From assembly GCA_030272585.1 (NCBI GenBank), contig BSYQ01000005.1:6107501-6171500 (forward strand): DNA of 64,000 nucleotides, read 5' to 3'. This stretch comes from Bryopsis sp. KO-2023 (lineage: Eukaryota; Chlorophyta; Ulvophyceae; Bryopsidales; Bryopsidaceae). Shown here piece by piece: positions 49,166 to 60,453 of the stretch. The translations under genes were made by a program, and so were the position numbers. A model generated the notes under the pieces. It made no database searches. It was given only the letters and a program-made list of their open reading frames with translations, and was not told the DNA's origin. Position 1 is the first letter of the stretch, and every line of letters starts with the position of its first letter.

Positions 49166-49240
49166 ATACGAGAGGAGGGGTCCGCCGCGCGTCTTCAAGC
49201 TGGGGTCTCGGACGTCGGTCCGCTAAAAAAAGAGCACGAG

Positions 49241-49311
49241 TGCGTTGACCGGGAATCGAACCCGGGTCTCTACCTTGGGAGGGTAGTATGCTACCACTAT
49301 ATCACCAACGC
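49241..49311 (-). tRNA. tRNA-Gly(CCC), unit 16
   Basis: Copy of 237-307. Confidence 0.96.
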
Positions 49312-50428
49312 GGCTCGAGGGATTGCGCGTGCGGAGAGCGTGGTAGGTTCGGGAAGCTGTCGGGAAGCTGTCGGGGACAAGTGCCGTCGCGCGCGGGAAC
49401 GAGGTTGCGCCAAAACTTCGGGAGGGTGTTCGTTCGTGGTTAGGACTCGTTTCGAGTTTTTTCATCGTTGCGATTTTTCCGGGTGCTCGGATTCGGATAT
49501 ACGAGAGATATCGGCAATGGCCCATTTCGTTCGCTCGAATTATCGCGTAAAAGGAGTTCTTCGTTTTCCATGGGTTTTTGGTGTCTCTTCGAGTTGTGGT
49601 GTATTATTATTATTATTATTTTTTTCTTTCCTCGCAAGAGATCGATTCGTTTCTTTCTATTTTCGTCGTTCTTTTCTTATTTTTGTGCCGTTCGTTCCCT
49701 CCTTTCCTTCCAATAATCTTTCTTTTCTTTTCTTCCCTTTTCCGTGCTTTTCTGCTTTTTCCTTTTTCGATTCTTTCTCTTTCGGTCCTTTCGAGAAGAT
49801 TCCATTTCCTTTGCATTCTTCTTTCGCCGTTTCGAAAGGTTTTTTTCTCCCCCTTCGAAATCAAACCGGTTTCTGTCTATCGTGTTTTCTCTCAAAGTTC
49901 ATTTTCCTTCTTTCCCTCCCCCTTTTCTTTTCCTTTCTAGCTTTTTCGCTCTTTTCTTCGACCTCTCTCCCGATTTTCTCCCGAGAGGGATCCCGTGGAT
50001 GATCCCGGATTACCCGATCGGATGATCCAACAAGGGCGCGGTTGAACCCAGAAACGCCACCAACACGCCACCACCTGTGCGTTCCGTCGCCACACACGTC
50101 AAAACAGAAACGAACATGCTCCCAAGGCTTTTTCGCTCTACTGCCGCTCACCCACGAGCTGACCCACACACACTCCACCGCCCGCGCGCGCGCTCACAGG
50201 CGCACACTCACCCACACACCCACACACGAAAGATCGTGCCACACCTGAAAACGCTCCCACGGGGTCCTTTTCGATTGGATGAAGCCAAAAACACCATTTC
50301 ACCGCTCTGCCCACCTCACCTCAAAAGAACAAACAAAAAACAATCGGTCCCCCAAACCGTCGGAGGGACACGTCCCTCGCGCACCTGAAAAACGGATACT
50401 TCACCTCCCGGCGTCCGCTTCAAAACGT

Positions 50429-50544
50429 GTTGCCATCAAACCACCGTGAATACATGCGATCCCTTCCGAACTCGCCAATCAAGCACGGTTGGGGCCGATC
50501 AGTACCGAGATCAGGGATGTCTCAGGAAATCCGGCGGCGGCAAC
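50429..50544 (+). rRNA. 5S rRNA, unit 16
   Basis: Copy of 1425-1540. Confidence 0.85.
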
Positions 50545-50612
50545 TCGGTGCACTGTTCTTTTTCCGTGCTTGTTTTTTTTGGGGGCTACGACCGGGAAGA
50601 AAAGGCCTTGAG

Positions 50613-50683
50613 TGCGTTGACCGGGAATCGAACCCGGGTCTCTACCGTGGCAGGGTAGTATGCTACCACTGTACCATCAACGC
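50613..50683 (-). tRNA. tRNA-Gly(GCC), unit 16
   Basis: Copy of 1609-1679. Confidence 0.96.
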
Positions 50684-50950
50684 CTCGACGAAAATACCCG
50701 AGCTTGCTCGATCGGGTAACATGCGTGCGGGGGAATCGGGCCGGAACCGGGCAGAGGACTTTGGTCAAAATTCGGGTCCGGGGTTACGGTCGTGTTACCC
50801 GTCGCCGTAATGCGGCCGTAATTGTGTTCCGTAACCGAAAGTTGTTTACTCTCCCGTCATTTACGGTAATTTATGGTCGGACAAGTTCTTACTACGGTTA
50901 CGGTGACCGTGACCGTAAGGTCCTGTCTATGGTCGGAACGGAAGGGCGGA

Positions 50951-51024
50951 CGCCCGAGGAGGGACTCGAACCCTCGGCCACGAGATTAAAAGTCTCGCGC
51001 TCTGCCAAACTGAGCTACCCGGGC
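50951..51024 (-). tRNA. tRNA-Lys(UUU), unit 16
   Basis: Copy of 1947-2020. Confidence 0.96.
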
Positions 51025-51130
51025 ATATCTCAAGCAGGATCGCGCCGATCTCGTGGATCCCGATTCCGGGAATCTCGATCGCGGGGGGGCGACCGAGCCT
51101 CCACGCAGCGCGCGATCGACTCGTCGTCGA

Positions 51131-51212
51131 GCTGAGATGTCCGAGTGGTTAAGGAGGTGGACTCGAAATCCACTGGGTTCATCCCGCGCAGGTTCAAATC
51201 CTGCTCTCAGCG
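51131..51212 (+). tRNA. tRNA-Ser(CGA), unit 16
   Basis: Copy of 2127-2208. Confidence 0.96.
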
Positions 51213-51268
51213 AGCGTCGAAGTCGTTTTTCGGAGCGGCAAAAGACAAGGATGCAAGGTGGGCGTGCA

Positions 51269-51330
51269 TGAACCCGGGTCTCCTGCGTGACAGTGACAGG
51301 CAAGAATACTCACCGCCGTACTGCAACGAC
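51269..51330 (-). pseudogene. tRNA-Asp relic, unit 16
   Basis: Copy of 2265-2326. Confidence 0.75.
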
Positions 51331-51415
51331 TCGATCACGATGACGAGGCTGACGATGAGGTTGATGACGAGGCGTGCGACGAGGATGGACGACGCGACGC
51401 CTCATCACGACGTGA

Positions 51416-51497
51416 GTTGGGGTGTCCGAGTGGTTAAGGAGGTGGACTAGAAATCCACTGGGTTTGTCCCGCGCAGGTTCGAATCCTGCCCTCAACG
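51416..51497 (+). tRNA. tRNA-Ser(AGA), unit 16
   Basis: Copy of 2412-2493. Confidence 0.96.
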
Positions 51498-51553
51498 AGG
51501 CATGTGTGTGCGTGTGTGTTCGCGAACCGAGGGGGTGACGCGGAAAGGCACGT

Positions 51554-51636
51554 TGTGGTGAGTGGGATTCGAACCCACGCTCGTCTCCGAACTAGAACCT
51601 GAATCTAGCGCCTTAGACCAACTCGGCCATCACCAC
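51554..51636 (-). tRNA. tRNA-Leu(CAG), unit 16
   Basis: Copy of 2550-2632. Confidence 0.96.
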
Positions 51637-51734
51637 ACCATCGTCGCTCGGGAGCCACCCCCACGAGGGCCCCGCCCCGGACGGGAGTCGCAGGCGACGC
51701 CCCCCGAGATCGGCGGCACGGAAATCTTTCCGTG

Positions 51735-51820
51735 GCCTCGGTGGCGCAGTCGGTTAGCGCGTCGGTCTCATAACCTCGTGAGCCATCCGGAGGTCACCAG
51801 TTCGATCCTGGTCCGGGGCA
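51735..51820 (+). tRNA. tRNA-Met(CAU), unit 16
   Basis: Copy of 2731-2816. Confidence 0.96.
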
Positions 51821-51868
51821 ACCAACGCTTTTGACGGGACGCCCCACGCCACGTCACAAATTCTGACG

Positions 51869-51949
51869 TGTGGCGAGTGGGATTTGAACCCACGCCCTTT
51901 CGGACTGGAACCTTACTCCAGCGCCTTGGACCAACTCGGCCATCGCCAC
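51869..51949 (-). tRNA. tRNA-Leu(AAG), unit 17
   Basis: Copy of 81-161. Confidence 0.96.
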
Positions 51950-52024
51950 ATACGAGAGGAGGGGTCCGCCGCGCGTCTTCAAGCTGGGGTCTCGGACGTC
52001 GGTCCGCTAAAAAAAGAGCACGAG

Positions 52025-52095
52025 TGCGTTGACCGGGAATCGAACCCGGGTCTCTACCTTGGGAGGGTAGTATGCTACCACTATATCACCAACGC
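52025..52095 (-). tRNA. tRNA-Gly(CCC), unit 17
   Basis: Copy of 237-307. Confidence 0.96.
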
Positions 52096-53212
52096 GGCTC
52101 GAGGGATTGCGCGTGCGGAGAGCGTGGTAGGTTCGGGAAGCTGTCGGGAAGCTGTCGGGGACAAGTGCCGTCGCGCGCGGGAACGAGGTTGCGCCAAAAC
52201 TTCGGGAGGGTGTTCGTTCGTGGTTAGGACTCGTTTCGAGTTTTTTCATCGTTGCGATTTTTCCGGGTGCTCGGATTCGGATATACGAGAGATATCGGCA
52301 ATGGCCCATTTCGTTCGCTCGAATTATCGCGTAAAAGGAGTTCTTCGTTTTCCATGGGTTTTTGGTGTCTCTTCGAGTTGTGGTGTATTATTATTATTAT
52401 TATTTTTTTCTTTCCTCGCAAGAGATCGATTCGTTTCTTTCTATTTTCGTCGTTCTTTTCTTATTTTTGTGCCGTTCGTTCCCTCCTTTCCTTCCAATAA
52501 TCTTTCTTTTCTTTTCTTCCCTTTTCCGTGCTTTTCTGCTTTTTCCTTTTTCGATTCTTTCTCTTTCGGTCCTTTCGAGAAGATTCCATTTCCTTTGCAT
52601 TCTTCTTTCGCCGTTTCGAAAGGTTTTTTTCTCCCCCTTCGAAATCAAACCGGTTTCTGTCTATCGTGTTTTCTCTCAAAGTTCATTTTCCTTCTTTCCC
52701 TCCCCCTTTTCTTTTCCTTTCTAGCTTTTTCGCTCTTTTCTTCGACCTCTCTCCCGATTTTCTCCCGAGAGGGATCCCGTGGATGATCCCGGATTACCCG
52801 ATCGGATGATCCAACAAGGGCGCGGTTGAACCCAGAAACGCCACCAACACGCCACCACCTGTGCGTTCCGTCGCCACACACGTCAAAACAGAAACGAACA
52901 TGCTCCCAAGGCTTTTTCGCTCTACTGCCGCTCACCCACGAGCTGACCCACACACACTCCACCGCCCGCGCGCGCGCTCACAGGCGCACACTCACCCACA
53001 CACCCACACACGAAAGATCGTGCCACACCTGAAAACGCTCCCACGGGGTCCTTTTCGATTGGATGAAGCCAAAAACACCATTTCACCGCTCTGCCCACCT
53101 CACCTCAAAAGAACAAACAAAAAACAATCGGTCCCCCAAACCGTCGGAGGGACACGTCCCTCGCGCACCTGAAAAACGGATACTTCACCTCCCGGCGTCC
53201 GCTTCAAAACGT

Positions 53213-53328
53213 GTTGCCATCAAACCACCGTGAATACATGCGATCCCTTCCGAACTCGCCAATCAAGCACGGTTGGGGCCGATCAGTACCGAGATCAGGG
53301 ATGTCTCAGGAAATCCGGCGGCGGCAAC
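53213..53328 (+). rRNA. 5S rRNA, unit 17
   Basis: Copy of 1425-1540. Confidence 0.85.
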
Positions 53329-53396
53329 TCGGTGCACTGTTCTTTTTCCGTGCTTGTTTTTTTTGGGGGCTACGACCGGGAAGAAAAGGCCTTGAG

Positions 53397-53467
53397 TGCG
53401 TTGACCGGGAATCGAACCCGGGTCTCTACCGTGGCAGGGTAGTATGCTACCACTGTACCATCAACGC
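53397..53467 (-). tRNA. tRNA-Gly(GCC), unit 17
   Basis: Copy of 1609-1679. Confidence 0.96.
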
Positions 53468-53734
53468 CTCGACGAAAATACCCGAGCTTGCTCGATCGGG
53501 TAACATGCGTGCGGGGGAATCGGGCCGGAACCGGGCAGAGGACTTTGGTCAAAATTCGGGTCCGGGGTTACGGTCGTGTTACCCGTCGCCGTAATGCGGC
53601 CGTAATTGTGTTCCGTAACCGAAAGTTGTTTACTCTCCCGTCATTTACGGTAATTTATGGTCGGACAAGTTCTTACTACGGTTACGGTGACCGTGACCGT
53701 AAGGTCCTGTCTATGGTCGGAACGGAAGGGCGGA

Positions 53735-53808
53735 CGCCCGAGGAGGGACTCGAACCCTCGGCCACGAGATTAAAAGTCTCGCGCTCTGCCAAACTGAGCT
53801 ACCCGGGC
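53735..53808 (-). tRNA. tRNA-Lys(UUU), unit 17
   Basis: Copy of 1947-2020. Confidence 0.96.
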
Positions 53809-53914
53809 ATATCTCAAGCAGGATCGCGCCGATCTCGTGGATCCCGATTCCGGGAATCTCGATCGCGGGGGGGCGACCGAGCCTCCACGCAGCGCGCGAT
53901 CGACTCGTCGTCGA

Positions 53915-53996
53915 GCTGAGATGTCCGAGTGGTTAAGGAGGTGGACTCGAAATCCACTGGGTTCATCCCGCGCAGGTTCAAATCCTGCTCTCAGCG
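53915..53996 (+). tRNA. tRNA-Ser(CGA), unit 17
   Basis: Copy of 2127-2208. Confidence 0.96.
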
Positions 53997-54052
53997 AGCG
54001 TCGAAGTCGTTTTTCGGAGCGGCAAAAGACAAGGATGCAAGGTGGGCGTGCA

Positions 54053-54114
54053 TGAACCCGGGTCTCCTGCGTGACAGTGACAGGCAAGAATACTCACCGC
54101 CGTACTGCAACGAC
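54053..54114 (-). pseudogene. tRNA-Asp relic, unit 17
   Basis: Copy of 2265-2326. Confidence 0.75.
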
Positions 54115-54199
54115 TCGATCACGATGACGAGGCTGACGATGAGGTTGATGACGAGGCGTGCGACGAGGATGGACGACGCGACGCCTCATCACGACGTGA

Positions 54200-54281
54200 G
54201 TTGGGGTGTCCGAGTGGTTAAGGAGGTGGACTAGAAATCCACTGGGTTTGTCCCGCGCAGGTTCGAATCCTGCCCTCAACG
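54200..54281 (+). tRNA. tRNA-Ser(AGA), unit 17
   Basis: Copy of 2412-2493. Confidence 0.96.
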
Positions 54282-54337
54282 AGGCATGTGTGTGCGTGTG
54301 TGTTCGCGAACCGAGGGGGTGACGCGGAAAGGCACGT

Positions 54338-54420
54338 TGTGGTGAGTGGGATTCGAACCCACGCTCGTCTCCGAACTAGAACCTGAATCTAGCGCCTTAG
54401 ACCAACTCGGCCATCACCAC
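54338..54420 (-). tRNA. tRNA-Leu(CAG), unit 17
   Basis: Copy of 2550-2632. Confidence 0.96.
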
Positions 54421-54518
54421 ACCATCGTCGCTCGGGAGCCACCCCCACGAGGGCCCCGCCCCGGACGGGAGTCGCAGGCGACGCCCCCCGAGATCGGCGG
54501 CACGGAAATCTTTCCGTG

Positions 54519-54604
54519 GCCTCGGTGGCGCAGTCGGTTAGCGCGTCGGTCTCATAACCTCGTGAGCCATCCGGAGGTCACCAGTTCGATCCTGGTCCGG
54601 GGCA
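54519..54604 (+). tRNA. tRNA-Met(CAU), unit 17
   Basis: Copy of 2731-2816. Confidence 0.96.
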
Positions 54605-54652
54605 ACCAACGCTTTTGACGGGACGCCCCACGCCACGTCACAAATTCTGACG

Positions 54653-54733
54653 TGTGGCGAGTGGGATTTGAACCCACGCCCTTTCGGACTGGAACCTTAC
54701 TCCAGCGCCTTGGACCAACTCGGCCATCGCCAC
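54653..54733 (-). tRNA. tRNA-Leu(AAG), unit 18
   Basis: Copy of 81-161. Confidence 0.96.
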
Positions 54734-54808
54734 ATACGAGAGGAGGGGTCCGCCGCGCGTCTTCAAGCTGGGGTCTCGGACGTCGGTCCGCTAAAAAAAG
54801 AGCACGAG

Positions 54809-54879
54809 TGCGTTGACCGGGAATCGAACCCGGGTCTCTACCTTGGGAGGGTAGTATGCTACCACTATATCACCAACGC
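54809..54879 (-). tRNA. tRNA-Gly(CCC), unit 18
   Basis: Copy of 237-307. Confidence 0.96.
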
Positions 54880-55996
54880 GGCTCGAGGGATTGCGCGTGC
54901 GGAGAGCGTGGTAGGTTCGGGAAGCTGTCGGGAAGCTGTCGGGGACAAGTGCCGTCGCGCGCGGGAACGAGGTTGCGCCAAAACTTCGGGAGGGTGTTCG
55001 TTCGTGGTTAGGACTCGTTTCGAGTTTTTTCATCGTTGCGATTTTTCCGGGTGCTCGGATTCGGATATACGAGAGATATCGGCAATGGCCCATTTCGTTC
55101 GCTCGAATTATCGCGTAAAAGGAGTTCTTCGTTTTCCATGGGTTTTTGGTGTCTCTTCGAGTTGTGGTGTATTATTATTATTATTATTTTTTTCTTTCCT
55201 CGCAAGAGATCGATTCGTTTCTTTCTATTTTCGTCGTTCTTTTCTTATTTTTGTGCCGTTCGTTCCCTCCTTTCCTTCCAATAATCTTTCTTTTCTTTTC
55301 TTCCCTTTTCCGTGCTTTTCTGCTTTTTCCTTTTTCGATTCTTTCTCTTTCGGTCCTTTCGAGAAGATTCCATTTCCTTTGCATTCTTCTTTCGCCGTTT
55401 CGAAAGGTTTTTTTCTCCCCCTTCGAAATCAAACCGGTTTCTGTCTATCGTGTTTTCTCTCAAAGTTCATTTTCCTTCTTTCCCTCCCCCTTTTCTTTTC
55501 CTTTCTAGCTTTTTCGCTCTTTTCTTCGACCTCTCTCCCGATTTTCTCCCGAGAGGGATCCCGTGGATGATCCCGGATTACCCGATCGGATGATCCAACA
55601 AGGGCGCGGTTGAACCCAGAAACGCCACCAACACGCCACCACCTGTGCGTTCCGTCGCCACACACGTCAAAACAGAAACGAACATGCTCCCAAGGCTTTT
55701 TCGCTCTACTGCCGCTCACCCACGAGCTGACCCACACACACTCCACCGCCCGCGCGCGCGCTCACAGGCGCACACTCACCCACACACCCACACACGAAAG
55801 ATCGTGCCACACCTGAAAACGCTCCCACGGGGTCCTTTTCGATTGGATGAAGCCAAAAACACCATTTCACCGCTCTGCCCACCTCACCTCAAAAGAACAA
55901 ACAAAAAACAATCGGTCCCCCAAACCGTCGGAGGGACACGTCCCTCGCGCACCTGAAAAACGGATACTTCACCTCCCGGCGTCCGCTTCAAAACGT

Positions 55997-56112
55997 GTTG
56001 CCATCAAACCACCGTGAATACATGCGATCCCTTCCGAACTCGCCAATCAAGCACGGTTGGGGCCGATCAGTACCGAGATCAGGGATGTCTCAGGAAATCC
56101 GGCGGCGGCAAC
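55997..56112 (+). rRNA. 5S rRNA, unit 18
   Basis: Copy of 1425-1540. Confidence 0.85.
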
Positions 56113-56180
56113 TCGGTGCACTGTTCTTTTTCCGTGCTTGTTTTTTTTGGGGGCTACGACCGGGAAGAAAAGGCCTTGAG

Positions 56181-56251
56181 TGCGTTGACCGGGAATCGAA
56201 CCCGGGTCTCTACCGTGGCAGGGTAGTATGCTACCACTGTACCATCAACGC
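56181..56251 (-). tRNA. tRNA-Gly(GCC), unit 18
   Basis: Copy of 1609-1679. Confidence 0.96.
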
Positions 56252-56518
56252 CTCGACGAAAATACCCGAGCTTGCTCGATCGGGTAACATGCGTGCGGGG
56301 GAATCGGGCCGGAACCGGGCAGAGGACTTTGGTCAAAATTCGGGTCCGGGGTTACGGTCGTGTTACCCGTCGCCGTAATGCGGCCGTAATTGTGTTCCGT
56401 AACCGAAAGTTGTTTACTCTCCCGTCATTTACGGTAATTTATGGTCGGACAAGTTCTTACTACGGTTACGGTGACCGTGACCGTAAGGTCCTGTCTATGG
56501 TCGGAACGGAAGGGCGGA

Positions 56519-56592
56519 CGCCCGAGGAGGGACTCGAACCCTCGGCCACGAGATTAAAAGTCTCGCGCTCTGCCAAACTGAGCTACCCGGGC
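56519..56592 (-). tRNA. tRNA-Lys(UUU), unit 18
   Basis: Copy of 1947-2020. Confidence 0.96.
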
Positions 56593-56698
56593 ATATCTCA
56601 AGCAGGATCGCGCCGATCTCGTGGATCCCGATTCCGGGAATCTCGATCGCGGGGGGGCGACCGAGCCTCCACGCAGCGCGCGATCGACTCGTCGTCGA

Positions 56699-56780
56699 GC
56701 TGAGATGTCCGAGTGGTTAAGGAGGTGGACTCGAAATCCACTGGGTTCATCCCGCGCAGGTTCAAATCCTGCTCTCAGCG
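56699..56780 (+). tRNA. tRNA-Ser(CGA), unit 18
   Basis: Copy of 2127-2208. Confidence 0.96.
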
Positions 56781-56836
56781 AGCGTCGAAGTCGTTTTTCG
56801 GAGCGGCAAAAGACAAGGATGCAAGGTGGGCGTGCA

Positions 56837-56898
56837 TGAACCCGGGTCTCCTGCGTGACAGTGACAGGCAAGAATACTCACCGCCGTACTGCAACGAC
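56837..56898 (-). pseudogene. tRNA-Asp relic, unit 18
   Basis: Copy of 2265-2326. Confidence 0.75.
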
Positions 56899-56983
56899 TC
56901 GATCACGATGACGAGGCTGACGATGAGGTTGATGACGAGGCGTGCGACGAGGATGGACGACGCGACGCCTCATCACGACGTGA

Positions 56984-57065
56984 GTTGGGGTGTCCGAGTG
57001 GTTAAGGAGGTGGACTAGAAATCCACTGGGTTTGTCCCGCGCAGGTTCGAATCCTGCCCTCAACG
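56984..57065 (+). tRNA. tRNA-Ser(AGA), unit 18
   Basis: Copy of 2412-2493. Confidence 0.96.
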
Positions 57066-57121
57066 AGGCATGTGTGTGCGTGTGTGTTCGCGAACCGAGG
57101 GGGTGACGCGGAAAGGCACGT

Positions 57122-57204
57122 TGTGGTGAGTGGGATTCGAACCCACGCTCGTCTCCGAACTAGAACCTGAATCTAGCGCCTTAGACCAACTCGGCCATCA
57201 CCAC
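57122..57204 (-). tRNA. tRNA-Leu(CAG), unit 18
   Basis: Copy of 2550-2632. Confidence 0.96.
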
Positions 57205-57302
57205 ACCATCGTCGCTCGGGAGCCACCCCCACGAGGGCCCCGCCCCGGACGGGAGTCGCAGGCGACGCCCCCCGAGATCGGCGGCACGGAAATCTTTCCG
57301 TG

Positions 57303-57388
57303 GCCTCGGTGGCGCAGTCGGTTAGCGCGTCGGTCTCATAACCTCGTGAGCCATCCGGAGGTCACCAGTTCGATCCTGGTCCGGGGCA
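57303..57388 (+). tRNA. tRNA-Met(CAU), unit 18
   Basis: Copy of 2731-2816. Confidence 0.96.
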
Positions 57389-57436
57389 ACCAACGCTTTT
57401 GACGGGACGCCCCACGCCACGTCACAAATTCTGACG

Positions 57437-57517
57437 TGTGGCGAGTGGGATTTGAACCCACGCCCTTTCGGACTGGAACCTTACTCCAGCGCCTTGGACC
57501 AACTCGGCCATCGCCAC
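57437..57517 (-). tRNA. tRNA-Leu(AAG), unit 19
   Basis: Copy of 81-161. Confidence 0.96.
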
Positions 57518-57592
57518 ATACGAGAGGAGGGGTCCGCCGCGCGTCTTCAAGCTGGGGTCTCGGACGTCGGTCCGCTAAAAAAAGAGCACGAG

Positions 57593-57663
57593 TGCGTTGA
57601 CCGGGAATCGAACCCGGGTCTCTACCTTGGGAGGGTAGTATGCTACCACTATATCACCAACGC
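57593..57663 (-). tRNA. tRNA-Gly(CCC), unit 19
   Basis: Copy of 237-307. Confidence 0.96.
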
Positions 57664-58780
57664 GGCTCGAGGGATTGCGCGTGCGGAGAGCGTGGTAGGT
57701 TCGGGAAGCTGTCGGGAAGCTGTCGGGGACAAGTGCCGTCGCGCGCGGGAACGAGGTTGCGCCAAAACTTCGGGAGGGTGTTCGTTCGTGGTTAGGACTC
57801 GTTTCGAGTTTTTTCATCGTTGCGATTTTTCCGGGTGCTCGGATTCGGATATACGAGAGATATCGGCAATGGCCCATTTCGTTCGCTCGAATTATCGCGT
57901 AAAAGGAGTTCTTCGTTTTCCATGGGTTTTTGGTGTCTCTTCGAGTTGTGGTGTATTATTATTATTTTTATTTTTTTCTTTCCTCGCAAGAGATCGATTC
58001 GTTTCTTTCTATTTTCGTCGTTCTTTTCTTATTTTTGTGCCGTTCGTTCCCTCCTTTCCTTCCAATAATCTTTCTTTTCTTTTCTTCCCTTTTCCGTGCT
58101 TTTCTGCTTTTTCCTTTTTCGATTCTTTCTCTTTCGGTCCTTTCGAGAAGATTCCATTTCCTTTGCATTCTTCTTTCGCCGTTTCGAAAGGTTTTTTTCT
58201 CCCCCTTCGAAATCAAACCGGTTTCTGTCTATCGTGTTTTCTCTCAAAGTTCATTTTCCTTCTTTCCCTCCCCCTTTTCTTTTCCTTTCTAGCTTTTTCG
58301 CTCTTTTCTTCGACCTCTCTCCCGATTTTCTCCCGAGAGGGATCCCGTGGATGATCCCGGATTACCCGATCGGATGATCCAACAAGGGCGCGGTTGAACC
58401 CAGAAACGCCACCAACACGCCACCACCTGTGCGTTCCGTCGCCACACACGTCAAAACAGAAACGAACATGCTCCCAAGGCTTTTTCGCTCTACTGCCGCT
58501 CACCCACGAGCTGACCCACACACACTCCACCGCCCGCGCGCGCGCTCACAGGCGCACACTCACCCACACACCCACACACGAAAGATCGTGCCACACCTGA
58601 AAACGCTCCCACGGGGTCCTTTTCGATTGGATGAAGCCAAAAACACCATTTCACCGCTCTGCCCACCTCACCTCAAAAGAACAAACAAAAAACAATCGGT
58701 CCCCCAAACCGTCGGAGGGACACGTCCCTCGCGCACCTGAAAAACGGATACTTCACCTCCCGGCGTCCGCTTCAAAACGT

Positions 58781-58896
58781 GTTGCCATCAAACCACCGTG
58801 AATACATGCGATCCCTTCCGAACTCGCCAATCAAGCACGGTTGGGGCCGATCAGTACCGAGATCAGGGATGTCTCAGGAAATCCGGCGGCGGCAAC
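58781..58896 (+). rRNA. 5S rRNA, unit 19
   Basis: Copy of 1425-1540. Confidence 0.85.
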
Positions 58897-58964
58897 TCGG
58901 TGCACTGTTCTTTTTCCGTGCTTGTTTTTTTTGGGGGCTGCGACCGGGAAGAAAAGGCCTTGAG

Positions 58965-59035
58965 TGCGTTGACCGGGAATCGAACCCGGGTCTCTACCGT
59001 GGCAGGGTAGTATGCTACCACTGTACCATCAACGC
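58965..59035 (-). tRNA. tRNA-Gly(GCC), unit 19
   Basis: Copy of 1609-1679. Confidence 0.96.
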
Positions 59036-59302
59036 CTCGACGAAAATACCCGAGCTTGCTCGATCGGGTAACATGCGTGCGGGGGAATCGGGCCGGAACC
59101 GGGCAGAGGACTTTGGTCAAAATTCGGGTCCGGGGTTACGGTCGTGTTACCCGTCGCCGTAATGCGGCCGTAATTGTGTTCCGTAACCGAAAGTTGTTTA
59201 CTCTCCCGTCATTTACGGTAATTTATGGTCGGACAAGTTCTTACTACGGTTACGGTGACCGTGACCGTAAGGTCCTGTCTATGGTCGGAACGGAAGGGCG
59301 GA

Positions 59303-59376
59303 CGCCCGAGGAGGGACTCGAACCCTCGGCCACGAGATTAAAAGTCTCGCGCTCTGCCAAACTGAGCTACCCGGGC
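59303..59376 (-). tRNA. tRNA-Lys(UUU), unit 19
   Basis: Copy of 1947-2020. Confidence 0.96.
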
Positions 59377-59482
59377 ATATCTCAAGCAGGATCGCGCCGA
59401 TCTCGTGGATCCCGATTCCGGGAATCTCGATCGCGGGGGGGCGACCGAGCCTCCACGCAGCGCGCGATCGACTCGTCGTCGA

Positions 59483-59564
59483 GCTGAGATGTCCGAGTGG
59501 TTAAGGAGGTGGACTCGAAATCCACTGGGTTCATCCCGCGCAGGTTCAAATCCTGCTCTCAGCG
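59483..59564 (+). tRNA. tRNA-Ser(CGA), unit 19
   Basis: Copy of 2127-2208. Confidence 0.96.
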
Positions 59565-59620
59565 AGCGTCGAAGTCGTTTTTCGGAGCGGCAAAAGACAA
59601 GGATGCAAGGTGGGCGTGCA

Positions 59621-59682
59621 TGAACCCGGGTCTCCTGCGTGACAGTGACAGGCAAGAATACTCACCGCCGTACTGCAACGAC
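59621..59682 (-). pseudogene. tRNA-Asp relic, unit 19
   Basis: Copy of 2265-2326. Confidence 0.75.
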
Positions 59683-59767
59683 TCGATCACGATGACGAGG
59701 CTGACGATGAGGTTGATGACGAGGCGTGCGACGAGGATGGACGACGCGACGCCTCATCACGACGTGA

Positions 59768-59849
59768 GTTGGGGTGTCCGAGTGGTTAAGGAGGTGGACT
59801 AGAAATCCACTGGGTTTGTCCCGCGCAGGTTCGAATCCTGCCCTCAACG
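59768..59849 (+). tRNA. tRNA-Ser(AGA), unit 19
   Basis: Copy of 2412-2493. Confidence 0.96.
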
Positions 59850-59905
59850 AGGCATGTGTGTGCGTGTGTGTTCGCGAACCGAGGGGGTGACGCGGAAAGG
59901 CACGT

Positions 59906-59988
59906 TGTGGTGAGTGGGATTCGAACCCACGCTCGTCTCCGAACTAGAACCTGAATCTAGCGCCTTAGACCAACTCGGCCATCACCAC
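59906..59988 (-). tRNA. tRNA-Leu(CAG), unit 19
   Basis: Copy of 2550-2632. Confidence 0.96.
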
Positions 59989-60086
59989 ACCATCGTCGCT
60001 CGGGAGCCACCCCCACGAGGGCCCCGCCCCGGACGGGAGTCGCAGGCGACGCCCCCCGAGATCGGCGGCACGGAAATCTTTCCGTG

Positions 60087-60178
60087 GCCTCGGTGGCGCA
60101 GTCGGTTAGCGCGTCGGTCTCATAACCTCGTGAGCCATCCGGAGGTCACCAGTTCGATCCTGGTCCTGGTCCGGGGCA
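60087..60178 (+). tRNA. tRNA-Met(CAU), unit 19, with 6-bp duplication (probably defective)
   Basis: Like 2731-2816 but 92 nt long. TGGTCC is duplicated where the 3' T-stem strand meets the 3' acceptor strand (around 60160-60172). All stems can still pair, but six unpaired bases would separate T-stem from acceptor and spoil the coaxial acceptor/T helix. I infer that the product is not a working tRNA. Confidence 0.85.
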
Positions 60179-60226
60179 ACCAACGCTTTTGACGGGACGC
60201 CCCACGCCACGTCACAAATTCTGACG

Positions 60227-60307
60227 TGTGGCGAGTGGGATTTGAACCCACGCCCTTTCGGACTGGAACCTTACTCCAGCGCCTTGGACCAACTCGGCCA
60301 TCGCCAC
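60227..60307 (-). tRNA. tRNA-Leu(AAG), unit 20
   Basis: Copy of 81-161. Confidence 0.96.
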
Positions 60308-60382
60308 ATACGAGAGGAGGGGTCCGCCGCGCGTCTTCAAGCTGGGGTCTCGGACGTCGGTCCGCTAAAAAAAGAGCACGAG

Positions 60383-60453
60383 TGCGTTGACCGGGAATCG
60401 AACCCGGGTCTCTACCTTGGGAGGGTAGTATGCTACCACTATATCACCAACGC
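60383..60453 (-). tRNA. tRNA-Gly(CCC), unit 20
   Basis: Copy of 237-307. Confidence 0.96.

Larger units (their letters stand above)
49037..51820. repeat. Array unit 16
   Basis: 2,784 bp. A at the unit-611 site (49615). Confidence 0.95.
51821..54604. repeat. Array unit 17
   Basis: 2,784 bp. A at the unit-611 site (52399). Confidence 0.95.
54605..57388. repeat. Array unit 18
   Basis: 2,784 bp. A at the unit-611 site (55183). Confidence 0.95.
57389..60178. repeat. Array unit 19 (2,790 bp)
   Basis: G at 58940 (unit-1584 site, shared with unit 4) and a 6-bp duplication inside tRNA-Met shared with unit 20. Confidence 0.95.
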